64,000 bases of DNA. It comes from Candidatus Gastranaerophilales bacterium. Its GTDB lineage: Bacteria > Cyanobacteriota > Vampirovibrionia > Gastranaerophilales > Gastranaerophilaceae. Under the pieces are notes generated by a model, which was not told where the DNA came from, did no database searches, and saw only the letters and a list, made by a program, of their open reading frames with translations. Below are positions 42,558 through 52,145 of this stretch, piece by piece. The stretch is taken from the NCBI GenBank assembly GCA_944325835.1, contig CALVBO010000004.1:1-64000 (forward strand). The letters are read 5' to 3'. Position numbers and translations under genes: made by a program. Position 1 is the first letter of the stretch, and the number at the start of each line of letters is the position of its first letter.

Positions 42558-43244
42558 CTACACAATTCCCTCTTTAACAGCTTTGACGGCAGCCTGAACC
42601 CTGTCATTTACGCACATCTTCTGTAAAATTGAACAAACATGGGCTTTGGCGGTGTGCACACTTACAATCAGTTCCTTTGCTATTTCGGTATTACTTTTGC
42701 CGGAAACTAAGTGTTTTAATACTTCAAATTCTCTTTCGGTCAGCGGCACCCTGCCTTCCTGATTGTTTTTGCACGGAAGAAATCCAACGTTTTCAACTTT
42801 AGGCAGTGAACCGAGCGCCTGTGCCGCAACCATTGCGTCAATCCAGCAGACACCTGTTGCAACATCACGGATTACACCGGCAAGCTTTTGCGGGTCGATA
42901 TCTTTTAAACAATATGCACTCGCTCCTGAACTCAATGTCGCAACGACTTCTTCGCCCCTGTCGTGTGAGGTAAGCGCAATAACTTTTGTTGCAGGTGAAA
43001 TTTCTTTTATCTTTTGCGTTGCTTCTATGCCGTTCATTGTAGGCAAACCCAAATCCATTAGTACAACATCCGGTTTGTAGTGTTCAACGTATTTGATACC
43101 GTCAATTGCATTTTCAAATTCCGCAACAACTTTGATGTCTGCGTTTTCATTAAGTGCGCATCTCAATCCTACACGCGTAAGTTTAAAATCTTCGACAATA
43201 ACCACCTTGATAACTTTGCGTGTGTCATTAGTATTAGTTTCCAT
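42558..43244 (-). CDS. NarL-family response regulator
   Basis: A 228-residue two-component regulator. The receiver domain (about 11-130) has VVIVEDF, the phospho-acceptor Asp in VVLMDLGLP, the Ser/Thr in ALTSHD and the Lys in YCLKDID. A linker leads to a LuxR-type helix-turn-helix (LTEREFEVLKHLVSGKSNTEIAKEL). No histidine kinase is adjacent. The start could also be TTG at 43250, which is 5 nt from AAGGAG; ATG 43244 is 11 nt away. Target genes unknown. Confidence 0.92.
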   Translation of the reverse strand: METNTNDTRKVIKVVIVEDFKLTRVGLRCALNENADIKVVAEFENAIDGIKYVEHYKPDVVLMDLGLPTMNGIEATQKIKEISPATKVIALTSHDRGEEVVATLSSGASAYCLKDIDPQKLAGVIRDVATGVCWIDAMVAAQALGSLPKVENVGFLPCKNNQEGRVPLTEREFEVLKHLVSGKSNTEIAKELIVSVHTAKAHVCSILQKMCVNDRVQAAVKAVKEGIV

Positions 43245-43358
43245 AACCAAAAGATCTCCTTCTTGATTAATTCAAGTTTTGTTACACATTTTATTTAAGT
43301 GTAAAAAGGATGATTAATCTATAGGCTAGCCGGCTAGAATTTTTTGACGGGTGGGTAG

Positions 43359-43991
43359 TCAGCAATTTATCCGGTTGCAGTATTGCGAAATAGGGCAGTT
43401 TGTGCATTGCGGTTTTATTGGTTTGCAAACATTCTGCCCGTGGGTTACGAGGAGAGAATTGATATCAATCCAGTATTTGACAGGAAGCTTTTCTCTGAGC
43501 GTGAATTCGGTTTCTTCCGGCGTTTTGGTGCAGACATAGCCTATGCGGTTGAAAATTCTGTGTACATGGACGTCCACACATATTGCGGGTTTATGGAAAC
43601 CTTCCGATAAGACAAGGTTTGCGGTCTTTCTTCCAACGCCTTTGAATTTGACGAGTTCTTCAATAGAATCAGGAACTCTGGAATTATACTTTTCTACAAG
43701 TTCTTTAGAAAGTTCTACAATTTGTTTTGCCTTGTTTGTGTAGAAGCCGACAGGATATATTGCTTTTGCCAGAACTTCGGGGTCGCATTTTGCAAAATCT
43801 TCAGGGGTTTTGCCGAGTTCAAGCATTCTAAGCGTTGCGGGGTAAGTTGTTCTGTCATTGGTGCGAAGGCTCAAAATGCACGCAATCAAAACCAGATACG
43901 GATCATTGAAGGAATCCATAAGTTTTACAAAATCGCTCTGCGGTTGTTTTGCATTTTTAAGATTCTTAACAATTTTATCAATATCTATCAT
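43359..43991 (-). CDS. nth: Endonuclease III
   Basis: A 210-residue DNA glycosylase/AP lyase for oxidised pyrimidines. The helix-hairpin-helix is FKGVGRKTANLVL with the catalytic Lys in GRKTA; the catalytic Asp is in CVDVHVHRI. The iron-sulfur loop C-x6-C-x2-C-x5-C is at the end (CKPIKPQCTNCPISQYC). LSLRTND replaces the usual LSAQTTD. A CATAAT box ends 7 nt before the ATG and the ribosome site is weak, so it might also be leaderless. Confidence 0.94.
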   Translation of the reverse strand: MIDIDKIVKNLKNAKQPQSDFVKLMDSFNDPYLVLIACILSLRTNDRTTYPATLRMLELGKTPEDFAKCDPEVLAKAIYPVGFYTNKAKQIVELSKELVEKYNSRVPDSIEELVKFKGVGRKTANLVLSEGFHKPAICVDVHVHRIFNRIGYVCTKTPEETEFTLREKLPVKYWIDINSLLVTHGQNVCKPIKPQCTNCPISQYCNRINC

Positions 43992-44165
43992 GAGCCTAAT
44001 TATGACACAACCGGCGGAAAAGGCGTAAAAAATACACGAATAATTAAGTAATTTTTACATTTATTAAATTTTGTTCATAATTGCCAATTTTTTGTTGTAC
44101 TTTTTTTCTATTTAAAATAAGATGTTGTTAAGAGTATCAACCTAAAGATTTAGATTAGGGGTTTG

Positions 44166-45494
44166 ATGTTTGGATTGAGGTGCCGGTCATCGGCTAAGAA
44201 GTTGGAATGGCAGGTAGTTCAAATGGAAGCAAAGCAATTACAGATAATAAATGAGGTAACAAAAGTGGAAAATTTAGCAGATCTTTTTGCACGGAAGGAT
44301 GATACCAGTTCCAGCACAAATACAAGTGATATGGAAATTCGTAGATCACCTATTAACCCTACAAATATAAAAGTTGTTGGTGTTGGCGGCGGCGGCGGAA
44401 ACGCTGTTAACCGAATGATAAAAGCCGGTCTTTCAGGCGTTGAATTCTGGTTAATGAATACAGATTTACAGGTTCTGGAACAAGGCCGCACCCAAAATAA
44501 AATTCAATTAGGTGCGAAATCAACAGCCGGATTAGGTGCAGGCGGAGATCCTTCAGTTGGTGAAAAGGCTGCAGAAGAAGCTCAGCAAGAGATTACACAG
44601 GCTCTTGAAGGCGCAGATATGGTGTTTATCACCGCAGGTATGGGCGGCGGCACAGGTACAGGTGCAGCTCCGGTTGTTGCTAAAATCGCTAAGGAATTAG
44701 GTATTTTAACAATCGGTGTCGTAACAAAACCGTTCTCCTGGGAAGGTAAAAAACGCCAAAATCAAGCAGTTCAAGGCTTGGAAAAATTAAGAGAAGCCGT
44801 TGACGCTGTAATCGTTGTTCCAAACGACAAGTTGTTACAGGTCGTTGACAGACAGGTTTCTCTGACAGACTCATTTATTATCGTTGACGAAGTTCTGTTA
44901 CGCGGTGTTCAGGGTATTTCAGATATCATTACCGTACCAGGTTTGATAAACGTTGACTTTGCAGATGTTAAGAACGTAATGCAGGCCTCCGGTTCAGCTC
45001 TTATGGGTATCGGTCGCGGTCAGGGTGAAGGCAGAGCTGTTAAGGCTGCTGAAATTGCTATCAATTCACAATTGCTTGAAACTTCAATCAACGGTGCAAG
45101 CGGTGTTATTGTTAATATCACGGGCGGTCCTGATATGACACTTCACGAAATCACTGACGCTGCAAATATTATTCACAACGCAGTGCTTGATGATGCAACC
45201 GTTATCGTTGGTACAGCCGTTAATGAAAATATTCAGGGTGAAATTCAGGTAACTGTTATTGCAACAGGTTTTGAATTAAAAAACCAAATGCCTGAAGAAA
45301 AGACCGAAGTTAAACAATTAAGACCGGAAGATTTCTTTGCTAACTCGGCATTGACCTCTTCTTCAACTGCAAATAACAATTCAATGTTTACTTCAAGCAG
45401 CATGGGTTCTTTATCTTCAAACCCGACCCCTGTTAGAAGAGCAGAAAGCTCAAGCTTCTACAACATTGAAATTCCGGACTTCTTGAAAAAGTAG
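44166..45494 (+). CDS. ftsZ: Cell division protein FtsZ
   Basis: A 442-residue tubulin-like GTPase that forms the division ring. It has [16 protein letters not shown], the GTP-binding [13 protein letters not shown], the T7 loop [11 protein letters not shown], a Ser/Thr/Asn-rich linker (about 370-425) and the C-terminal peptide [10 protein letters not shown] that binds FtsA/ZipA-type partners. The start is uncertain: ATG 44166 (or TTG 44163) after AGGGG, or ATG 44223; the residues between are unlike other FtsZ. Monocistronic; no ftsA or ftsQ next to it. Confidence 0.96.
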   Translation: MFGLRCRSSAKKLEWQVVQMEAKQLQIINEVTKVENLADLFARKDDTSSSTNTSDMEIRRSPINPTNIKVVGVGGGGGNAVNRMIKAGLSGVEFWLMNTDLQVLEQGRTQNKIQLGAKSTAGLGAGGDPSVGEKAAEEAQQEITQALEGADMVFITAGMGGGTGTGAAPVVAKIAKELGILTIGVVTKPFSWEGKKRQNQAVQGLEKLREAVDAVIVVPNDKLLQVVDRQVSLTDSFIIVDEVLLRGVQGISDIITVPGLINVDFADVKNVMQASGSALMGIGRGQGEGRAVKAAEIAINSQLLETSINGASGVIVNITGGPDMTLHEITDAANIIHNAVLDDATVIVGTAVNENIQGEIQVTVIATGFELKNQMPEEKTEVKQLRPEDFFANSALTSSSTANNNSMFTSSSMGSLSSNPTPVRRAESSSFYNIEIPDFLKK

Positions 45495-45551
45495 TGTAGA
45501 CACCGGCTTAGCAGAAACGGGAATTTAATAACAAATTGTATGAAAAAGATC

Positions 45552-45577
45552 GCGGGAAATTCTTACGAATTTCCCGC
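45552..45577 (+). terminator. Hairpin after ftsZ
   Basis: GCGGGAAATTC pairs with GAATTTCCCGC. The tail is AT-rich but without a good T run, so it is a weak terminator or an RNA-stabilising hairpin. A fragment of family B (ACACCGGCTTA) lies just before it. Confidence 0.6.
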
Positions 45578-45672
45578 AATTATTAAGTAATGTAAAATAT
45601 TTTGGATAAAATGTAAATAAAAAATATTCAGTTCCATTATGTAAGCATAAAACAGCATAAAGGAGAAAAATT

Positions 45673-46089
45673 ATGATTAGAGCAATTGGGAATACCCCTG
45701 TACAAACGCAGCAAGTTAGATCATTGAAGAACGAAGAACCGGCACCTCAAACAGAAACAAAACCGTCCGAGCCGCAGCCGAAACCGGAACCTGCGCCGCA
45801 ACAACAGCTTGCATTTAAGGGGATTGTTATTAAGAATGTTCCTAAAAAAGTAACAGTTGATGATTTTGTTAAATTTTTAAAATCCGGAGACCCGATCCGT
45901 GAGATAAGAGGCGGGAATATGAGAAAACATCTGGCTAATGATAATACTTTTGCCTGGGATATCACAAAGAAAAACGAAGTGATTTTAGGCAAAACAAAAG
46001 AAGCCGAAGAAGTTTTGTATAAAGACCTGATTGCGAATAAAGATAAGCTTCCGGGAGTAGAAATACATAAGATTGACGACTGGGCATAA
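45673..46089 (+). CDS. Hypothetical protein with Pro-rich N-terminus
   Basis: A 138-residue protein. Residues 1-45 are disordered and Pro/Glu/Gln-rich, closing with LAFKG; residues 50-138 look like a compact alpha/beta domain (VTVDDFVKFLKSGDPIREI and ITKKNEVILGKTKEAEEVLY). AAAGGAG precedes the ATG. It is followed directly by family B sequence. No family recognised. Confidence 0.65.
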   Translation: MIRAIGNTPVQTQQVRSLKNEEPAPQTETKPSEPQPKPEPAPQQQLAFKGIVIKNVPKKVTVDDFVKFLKSGDPIREIRGGNMRKHLANDNTFAWDITKKNEVILGKTKEAEEVLYKDLIANKDKLPGVEIHKIDDWA

Positions 46090-46090
46090 C

Positions 46091-46161
46091 ATGCGTAAGC
46101 CGGTGTGAAGCCGCAGTGTCGGCACACGGGAGTGTGACGAGCAGGCGGCGAAACACTACGA
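46091..46161 (+). repeat. Family B repeat, left part of interrupted copy
   Basis: Matches the minus-strand 32.83-32.90 kb block (GCGTAAGCCGGTGTG, then GGCACACGGGAGTGTG, then CACTACGAT) until family A begins. Confidence 0.85.
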
Positions 46162-46281
46162 TGTCCGAGAAAGTTTCGCGATAAGGAACGTGAGCGAAAC
46201 TTTTGAGTGACGTATTAGACAGCGAAGTCGCGGGTTGACCTGCGCGAGCAGGGCAAGCAGGCGACGGAGAACTGCTTTATT
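46162..46281 (+). repeat. Family A repeat, copy 7, inserted in family B
   Basis: A 120-bp short form of the TTTCGC subtype: stem AAAGTTTCGC/GCGAAACTTT, then GTCGC-CCTGC/GCAGG-GCGAC. It splits the palindrome ACTACG/CGTAGT of family B. The matching unsplit site is at 32815-32833. Confidence 0.92.
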
Positions 46282-46374
46282 TACGGCCGTAGTAAATTTT
46301 GCGGGTATGAAGTACCCGCTAAAAATTTATCCAGGCGGAGAAAAGCGTAAGCCGGTGCTCGCGGCGTCAAAGTA
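46282..46374 (+). repeat. Family B repeat, right part of interrupted copy
   Basis: Resumes ACGGCCGTAGTAAATTTTGC, then the GCGGGTA/TACCCGC hairpin, ATCCAGGCGG and GCGTAAGCCGGTGCTCGCGG, matching the minus strand of 32.72-32.83 kb. Confidence 0.85.
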
Positions 46375-46382
46375 TAATTTAT

Positions 46383-46415
46383 AAAACACAACGGGCGGAC
46401 ATAATGTCCGCCCGT
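46383..46415 (-). terminator. Terminator of the His-rich membrane protein gene
   Basis: ACGGGCGGACA and TGTCCGCCCGT form an 11-bp stem with a T-rich tail on the minus strand. Confidence 0.85.
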
Positions 46416-46420
46416 TTCAA

Positions 46421-46885
46421 TTATTCTGCTTTAACCGGTTGTGGGGTTGGCATTGGTTTTGCCATTTTATCCGGTTTTTTAAAGTCTTTTTTGCATTTCC
46501 AGTCGAATTTTTTATGTTCCCCGCGAAACATTTTGTGGTGAGGGCCTCTAAATTCGTGGTGTCGTGGAGCTTCACCGCGGAATTCATGGTGTCGTGGAAT
46601 ATCTCTGCGGAATTCCGGCCCGCCCTGACGGTCAAAATCTCTGAATTCTCCCGGCGGCGGAAGCGGTCTGTCAATCATTCGCATATAAGGCGGATGAGGC
46701 CGCTTTGGATTTGGAAAATGTTTCTTTGGCGCAAAGACCAGAATCGCCAGTGAACACCCGATAAATGACGCCAGAATTACGGCTAAAAACTTTTTCAACT
46801 CATCGCTTCTTAAAAATGTACAAATAGGACAATTACACTTTTTAGGTTCTTCTACTTCTACTACATTCAATTTTTCTTCTGTCAT
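46421..46885 (-). CDS. Small membrane protein with His-rich tail
   Basis: A 154-residue protein with an N-terminal CNCPIC motif (residues 17-22), one membrane helix (about 32-51, FLAVILASFIGCSLAILVFA) and a long tail rich in Pro, Arg, His and Phe, with a repeated HHEFRG element. GGAGGG precedes the ATG. The composition could bind metal, but this is only compositional. No family recognised. Confidence 0.6.
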   Translation of the reverse strand: MTEEKLNVVEVEEPKKCNCPICTFLRSDELKKFLAVILASFIGCSLAILVFAPKKHFPNPKRPHPPYMRMIDRPLPPPGEFRDFDRQGGPEFRRDIPRHHEFRGEAPRHHEFRGPHHKMFRGEHKKFDWKCKKDFKKPDKMAKPMPTPQPVKAE

Positions 46886-46949
46886 TTTATACCCTCCTAT
46901 TGGTTAAAATTCGTATCACATTTGTATAACGAAACAGGATATAAAAAGT

Positions 46950-47435
46950 TCATTTTTTATTTATTAGAGAATCAAAGAGTTTTTTTACGGCTTCCTGATT
47001 TCTTCTTTCATCGTGGAAGTCAAGGCCTGCAATTGAGCAAACGGTTTGCATTGCATCGTTGTAATCGCCTTCTTCTCTGATTTTAATTAGTTCGCCGTAG
47101 TCGAGGAATTTTCCGCCGCAGGAGTAGCAGTCGTCCACCTGAATTTGTTTTGTTGCACTACTGTAATTTTTGACCATAGCAGCGCCGCAAACAGGGCAGG
47201 TTCGGGTGGTTGTTGTTTCGTGAACCTGAGAAAAATTTTTGCCTTTCATAGCTTCAAGCAAAGTATCTATATTCTGGTCTTTTGCGTCAAAATGTTTGAA
47301 TTCTCTGTTGTTAAAAAATATTCCTCCGCAGCCATTAAGGCAGACGTCAATATTTATGCCCTGTTCCGGCATGAAAATTTCAGTCATTTCTTTGCCGCAG
47401 GCCGGGCATTTAATATTTCCTTTTCTATCCGGCAT
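46950..47435 (-). CDS. TFIIB-type zinc-ribbon protein
   Basis: A 161-residue protein with two zf-TFIIB modules. Module 1: CPACGKEM with CLNGCGGIFF; module 2: CPVCGAAM with CYSCGGKFLD. A helical C-terminal region follows. The start is ATG 47435 after GGAGAG; an earlier in-frame ATG has no ribosome site. The family binds zinc; its role is unknown. Confidence 0.85.
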   Translation of the reverse strand: MPDRKGNIKCPACGKEMTEIFMPEQGINIDVCLNGCGGIFFNNREFKHFDAKDQNIDTLLEAMKGKNFSQVHETTTTRTCPVCGAAMVKNYSSATKQIQVDDCYSCGGKFLDYGELIKIREEGDYNDAMQTVCSIAGLDFHDERRNQEAVKKLFDSLINKK

Positions 47436-47523
47436 GATTCTCTCCTTTAGTTTATACCAGAATATTAACATTATTTTGAAGGGTCGTCCTCATCTAATTA
47501 CCGGAAATTTATCTTTAACAAGC

Positions 47524-47552
47524 TTGACTAAGGGGTTTTAGCATAATAAACT
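47524..47552 (+). promoter_or_regulatory. Probable trmFO promoter
   Basis: TTGACT (47524-47529), 17-nt spacer and TAAACT (47547-47552). The -10 box ends 7 nt before the ATG and there is no ribosome site, so the mRNA may be leaderless. Confidence 0.5.
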
Positions 47553-47559
47553 CTAATTT

Positions 47560-48864
47560 ATGGAAGTTAATGTAATCGGCGCCGGTCTGGCGGGTTCGGA
47601 AGCGTCTTGGCAGCTTGCAAAGCGCGGAATAAAGGTTAATTTGTACGAAATGCGCCCTGAAAAATCAACGGGTGCGCATAAAACCGGCAAGTTCGCGGAA
47701 TTTGTCTGTTCAAATAGTCTTGGCTCACACGATATCAGTAATGCAAGCGGACTTTTGAAGCGTGAAATGCGGCTTTTAGGCGGGGAATTGATTGATATTG
47801 CGTTTGATTGTCAGGTTCCGGCAGGCGGTGCGCTTGCGATTGACAGGGAACTTTTCTCGCAGCGTGTAACAGAGAAAATTCAGTCAAATAGTAATATTAA
47901 TGTAATTAATAAAGAGGTTGTAGAAATCCCTGACGGCCCTGTGATTATTGCATCCGGCCCCCTTACAAGTCCTGATTTTGCGAATGCAATAAAAGAGTTT
48001 ACGCAGAGTGAACATTTGTATTTTTTTGATGCGATTGCACCGATTGTGGATGTTGAAAGTATAAATTTTGATAAAGCTTTTTATGCAAGCCGCTACGATA
48101 AGGGCGAGGCTTCATATATTAACTGCCCGATGAACCGAGAGGAATATGAAAGATTTTATGATATTCTGACGCATTCGGAGAAAATTGAATTAAAAGAGTT
48201 TGAGAAAGGCGCTAAATTTTTTGAAAGCTGTCTACCGATCGAGGTCATTGCCTCGCGCGGTGTTGATACTTTGCGTTTTGGTCCTATGAAGCCTGTTGGT
48301 TTAATTGATAAGCGTACAGGTATTGAAAACTATGCGGTTGTTCAGCTGCGTCAGGATAATTCGGCAAAAACGCTTTATAACCTTGTCGGTTTTCAGACTA
48401 ATTTGAAGTGGGGTGCGCAAAAGGAGTTATTGCAGTCAATTCCCGGGCTTGAGAATGTAAATATTGTACGATACGGGGTTATGCATCGCAATACGTTCAT
48501 TAATTCCCCGAAACTTCTTAACCCGACCTTACAGACCCGCACACGCAAAGATTTATTTTTTGCAGGTCAGATAACGGGTACGGAAGGGTATACGGAATCA
48601 ATAGCTTCAGGGCTTCTTGCCGGAATTAATATGGCACGTTATATTTCGGGCGAGCCGCTTTTGACTTTGCCACCGACGACTATTCTCGGGGCATTAACTC
48701 ACTATATCAGCGATGAAAACCATACTAAATTCCAGCCGATTAATTCAAACTGGGGAATTTTAGAACCGATTGAACTGCCTAAAAAAGAGCGTAAGAATAA
48801 AAAACTCAAGAATGAACTGCTTGCAAAGCGTTCTCTTGAAAGTTTAGAAGGAATTAAAATATAG
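47560..48864 (+). CDS. trmFO: Folate-dependent tRNA uridine-54 methyltransferase
   Basis: A 434-residue FAD enzyme making m5U54 in tRNA from methylenetetrahydrofolate. It has the N-terminal FAD loop [16 protein letters not shown], the [15 protein letters not shown] block, [12 protein letters not shown] and [20 protein letters not shown], all diagnostic of TrmFO (formerly Gid). Its stop overlaps the SPOR gene end on the other strand by 11 bp. Confidence 0.96.
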   Translation: MEVNVIGAGLAGSEASWQLAKRGIKVNLYEMRPEKSTGAHKTGKFAEFVCSNSLGSHDISNASGLLKREMRLLGGELIDIAFDCQVPAGGALAIDRELFSQRVTEKIQSNSNINVINKEVVEIPDGPVIIASGPLTSPDFANAIKEFTQSEHLYFFDAIAPIVDVESINFDKAFYASRYDKGEASYINCPMNREEYERFYDILTHSEKIELKEFEKGAKFFESCLPIEVIASRGVDTLRFGPMKPVGLIDKRTGIENYAVVQLRQDNSAKTLYNLVGFQTNLKWGAQKELLQSIPGLENVNIVRYGVMHRNTFINSPKLLNPTLQTRTRKDLFFAGQITGTEGYTESIASGLLAGINMARYISGEPLLTLPPTTILGALTHYISDENHTKFQPINSNWGILEPIELPKKERKNKKLKNELLAKRSLESLEGIKI

Positions 48865-49777
48865 TTTTACCGTCTTGTGCGGACGGTTTAACCGGTTTTT
48901 CGTAGTAAACTCTTGCCGGAAAACTTCCTGTCGTGAGTTGGTTTGCAACGGCTGATGCCTGCTCTGCGGTTGAGTAGGAGCCGATTTGGACAGTGTAGGA
49001 ATTATTAACCCGTTTTACAAAAGCGTTTTGTCCGAGTTCGGTTTCGCGGATAATAGATTTTGCAAGCTGCGCTTGTTCTGCGGTCTGGTATCTGCCCACT
49101 AAAACTTTATAGTTAGCAGATGTCGGAATATTAATATCAGCTTCTTTTATTGCGGAAATCTTTTTATCCAGTTCTTCTTTTTTTCTTGTCTGGGTCAGAG
49201 CTTCTGCCATTTGCTGTGCGTTTGAAACATTTGACTCCGGAACAGGTGCGGCTTTTGGCTGTTTTGCCGCTGCGGGTTCTGTTTCTTCCTGTTCTTGCTG
49301 CGGGTTGAGCGTTTGAACTTCTGCAATGTTTTTAGAAATTATATCCTGAACTTTGTCGCTTAAATCAGGTTTTTCGCCGGTTTCTTCTGTTCCCTCCGCG
49401 GTTTCTTTTTCCTGCGGGATTACAACTTTTTCTTCAAGCGCCTCGTTAAACATTTCATTTTCTTTTTGTTTTTGAAGTTCAGCAGATGCCATTGCATCGT
49501 TAAATTGAATAAGTTTTAATCTGTCATCAATTGTCCCTTTTGGCTCTGTTGTTTCAGCAACTTCTACGTTGTTGCCGACGGAGGTGTCAATTTTCGGAGT
49601 CATTTTCTTTGCTACCTGCAAAAATAGCAGTGAAAGCAGGAAAAACAGGCAGACAAATGTAATCGCGGATTCGCCAAGCTGGCTTGCGCCTTTGTTTTTC
49701 TTACGTTTTGCCGCGTTTCTGTTTTTTTCTCTAAATTCTTCAAGTGCTTTTTGTTGTACCTGCTCTACTCTTGGCAT
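48854..49777 (-). CDS. SPOR-domain protein
   Basis: A 307-residue single-pass membrane protein: charged N-terminus, helix at about 36-56 ([18 protein letters not shown]), a Glu/Pro/Ala-rich linker (60-215) and a C-terminal SPOR domain (about 218-295: [19 protein letters not shown] and [18 protein letters not shown]). SPOR binds denuded septal glycan, so a division-site role is likely. It is the last gene of HEAT-queC-DUF366-SPOR, 5 nt behind DUF366. Confidence 0.87.
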   Translation of the reverse strand: MPRVEQVQQKALEEFREKNRNAAKRKKNKGASQLGESAITFVCLFFLLSLLFLQVAKKMTPKIDTSVGNNVEVAETTEPKGTIDDRLKLIQFNDAMASAELQKQKENEMFNEALEEKVVIPQEKETAEGTEETGEKPDLSDKVQDIISKNIAEVQTLNPQQEQEETEPAAAKQPKAAPVPESNVSNAQQMAEALTQTRKKEELDKKISAIKEADINIPTSANYKVLVGRYQTAEQAQLAKSIIRETELGQNAFVKRVNNSYTVQIGSYSTAEQASAVANQLTTGSFPARVYYEKPVKPSAQDGKTIF

Positions 49778-49782
49778 ACAAT

Positions 49783-50337
49783 TTAAACTCCTCTGACTTT
49801 TGTGCTTGCCATAATTATATCATCAATTTCCTGAGAATATCTTAGCATAATTTCTTCCGCAAAGCAATTAATATCGTGGATACCCAGCTCTGATTCCAGA
49901 CCCGCCGTCGGAATAGGCGTACCGTCGGATGTTATATTCAGGCCTGTGTGGATTAGAGTTGATGTAATTGATTTTGTCGCGATAGAAACAGAAAGCTTTT
50001 TGCCGTCAATAAAGAGGTCATCGCCTTCACGCACAACGAAAATTCCGCGTTTTTCAAGAGCTTCTTTGATGATGCACATTAATAACCTCTGGCGGAAAAC
50101 GCCTTCTACCAGACTGACGTTGAACTGCTCCGAGATAAAACTCAGCATTGATTTGCTGTAAATAGGTTCGTTGTTAATGACATCTTCAATGTCAACCATT
50201 TCGGTTAATTTAACCTCACATTCGCCAACGAACGCTACGATTGCATCTCCCTGAATTTTGAAGTTTTTATAAATCCAGTGCGGGCAGAGCTGATGTCCTT
50301 CATACTTAATATTTTCTTTAATGAACAGGGTTTTCAT
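49783..50337 (-). CDS. DUF366 family protein
   Basis: A 184-residue protein whose start MKTLFIKENIKYEGHQL, HWIYKNFKIQGDAIVAFVGEC and MVDIEDV match DUF366 as I know it. No membrane segment or catalytic motif is recognised. It follows queC by 5 nt, which supports a link to deazaguanine/queuosine metabolism, but the activity is not established. Confidence 0.78.
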   Translation of the reverse strand: MKTLFIKENIKYEGHQLCPHWIYKNFKIQGDAIVAFVGECEVKLTEMVDIEDVINNEPIYSKSMLSFISEQFNVSLVEGVFRQRLLMCIIKEALEKRGIFVVREGDDLFIDGKKLSVSIATKSITSTLIHTGLNITSDGTPIPTAGLESELGIHDINCFAEEIMLRYSQEIDDIIMASTKVRGV

Positions 50338-50342
50338 TATAT

Positions 50343-51026
50343 TTATTCCTCAAATAACTGTTTAATGTATTCAAAAGCTTTGTTTGCTTCAAGTGCTTTT
50401 TTCAGCCTAACACAAGATTCGCATACTCCGCAATGTTTTTCAGTATTTTTGTAACAACTGTTTAAGAGGTTTAGGGGTACTTTGTGCATCAGGGCAATGT
50501 GAACGATTTCAACTTTGTCACACTCAATCAGTGGTGCTGTAACCCGCGGTTGAACACGGGTTGAGAATTTAAACTCTTTATTCACGCTGTCTATAAAATC
50601 ACGGGTGTTATCCGGAAACGTTTGCGCTTCTTCTTTGTTTGCACCGATTATAATATTGGTGAAGCCGTCTGCATCAGCAAAAGCGCCTGCAATATTCAAA
50701 AACAATCCGTTGCGGTTTGGAACCCATACTGATTTTGCAGAAGATTCGGGGTTGTTAAGCGCTTCCCCTGACGGAATTTCAGCGTCAGAACATAGCGATG
50801 TACGGGTAATCTCCCTCAGCCAGTCAAGTTTTATAACTTTATGCGTAATTCCGTAATGCTTAGCGATTGCACTTGAGGCTTTAATCTCTTTTTCTGCGGA
50901 TTTTTGTCCGTAGTCAAAGGTCAGGGCAAGGGTAATATTTAATTCTTTTTGAGCCATAGCAAGACTCACAACCGAATCCAGTCCGCCTGAGAGCAGGACT
51001 ATTGATTTAGCTTCTTTTGTTGACAT
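50343..51026 (-). CDS. queC: 7-cyano-7-deazaguanine synthase
   Basis: A 227-residue ATP-dependent enzyme making preQ0 from carboxy-deazaguanine on the queuosine path. The PP-loop SGGLDSVVSLAMA opens the protein. ALTFDYGQKSAEKEIKAS and the zinc site (CYKNTEKHCGVCESCVRLK) follow. The start is ATG 51026 after GAGG, overlapping the HEAT gene by 20 bp. queD, queE and queF are not in the window. Confidence 0.95.
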   Translation of the reverse strand: MSTKEAKSIVLLSGGLDSVVSLAMAQKELNITLALTFDYGQKSAEKEIKASSAIAKHYGITHKVIKLDWLREITRTSLCSDAEIPSGEALNNPESSAKSVWVPNRNGLFLNIAGAFADADGFTNIIIGANKEEAQTFPDNTRDFIDSVNKEFKFSTRVQPRVTAPLIECDKVEIVHIALMHKVPLNLLNSCYKNTEKHCGVCESCVRLKKALEANKAFEYIKQLFEE

Positions 51027-51966
51027 CGTATTCCTCATCTGATTCATATTCGGCAATCAGGTTTTCGGCCTCTTCTTTCAGACTGTCCTGATAAATTGGT
51101 AAACTTATAACCTCATCCAGAATATCGCGGCCATCAAGGTTGTATAGGGCGATTAAAGCATTTTTTCTTACTTCTTCATCCTCATCCTGTAACAGCGGTT
51201 TGATAGTTTCAGAGGCTTTTGGATTTTCACTGTTCATAATCGCTTCTAAAGCAGAAATCCTTATTTGCGAGGATTCGTCTAATAGCGAATTTTTCAGCGC
51301 ATTGAATACAAATTCGCTGTTGCCGAGTTTTAGTTTCCCGAGCGCTTCAATAACGCGTTCTTTAAGGAAAGTAAATCTGTTTAAAATTCCTTTACTGGAG
51401 TTTAAAATGTTCACCAGGGGATCAACGGCGCGTGTGTCCCCTAGAAGTCCAAGTGCGCATGCCGCGGATTCTTTAACATAGACAGAACGTTCATTCTGAT
51501 CCGTAACAACTTCAATTAATGGTGCAACCGCGTATCTGTCACCGAGTTTGCCGAGCGCATCCGCACATGCCAGACGGATTTTGTAATTTTCTTCTTTGTT
51601 GTTAAGGCAATATAACAAAGGCGTTACGGCTGCCGTATTTTTCAGGTGTGCAATAGCTTTTGCACTCATTGCGCGGACATTGATAAAATTCTCTTTTTCT
51701 TCCTGTGAACTTTCAAAATTGTTTTTCATCAACAAAATATCAAGCAGCGCGTCAAGCGTTGAATTATCACGGATTTTGTCGGCACACCGGATTGTGTACA
51801 TCAAAATTTCCGGATTTTTAACGTTGGAAAGTATGTAATTATAAATCAAAACGAGTTCATCGCGGGAATAGTGTTTTTCGAGGGTAATAATCTTTCTGAT
51901 AGAACGCGAAATGTTTTTGAGTTCTATCAGTCCGCATTTTTCCATTATACTCGCAAAATCCAACAT
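51007..51966 (-). CDS. HEAT-repeat protein
   Basis: A 319-residue alpha-solenoid. HEAT/PBS-lyase-like units recur about every 31 residues from residue 100, such as AVTPLLYCLNNKEENYKIRL, ACADALGKLGDRYAVAPLIE and ACALGLLGDTRAVDPLVNIL. It is a protein-interaction scaffold without catalytic residues. The start is ATG 51966 (MLDFASIMEK); the open frame upstream has no ribosome site. It leads an operon with queC. Confidence 0.82.
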   Translation of the reverse strand: MLDFASIMEKCGLIELKNISRSIRKIITLEKHYSRDELVLIYNYILSNVKNPEILMYTIRCADKIRDNSTLDALLDILLMKNNFESSQEEKENFINVRAMSAKAIAHLKNTAAVTPLLYCLNNKEENYKIRLACADALGKLGDRYAVAPLIEVVTDQNERSVYVKESAACALGLLGDTRAVDPLVNILNSSKGILNRFTFLKERVIEALGKLKLGNSEFVFNALKNSLLDESSQIRISALEAIMNSENPKASETIKPLLQDEDEEVRKNALIALYNLDGRDILDEVISLPIYQDSLKEEAENLIAEYESDEEYDVNKRS

Positions 51967-52145
51967 TAATCCGGAAACACCCCTTTTGATTAAGAATATA
52001 CAATAAAGGCGCTTAAAAGGCAAGACGGCAGGTGCTAAATAGAGGGATAGAATAGAAAATTTACAAATCTTAATAAAGTACGCAATTTTTCAGGAAGAAA
52101 AAACTTTATATATGTAAGGTAGGTTATATTTAGGTAGGTAAAATT

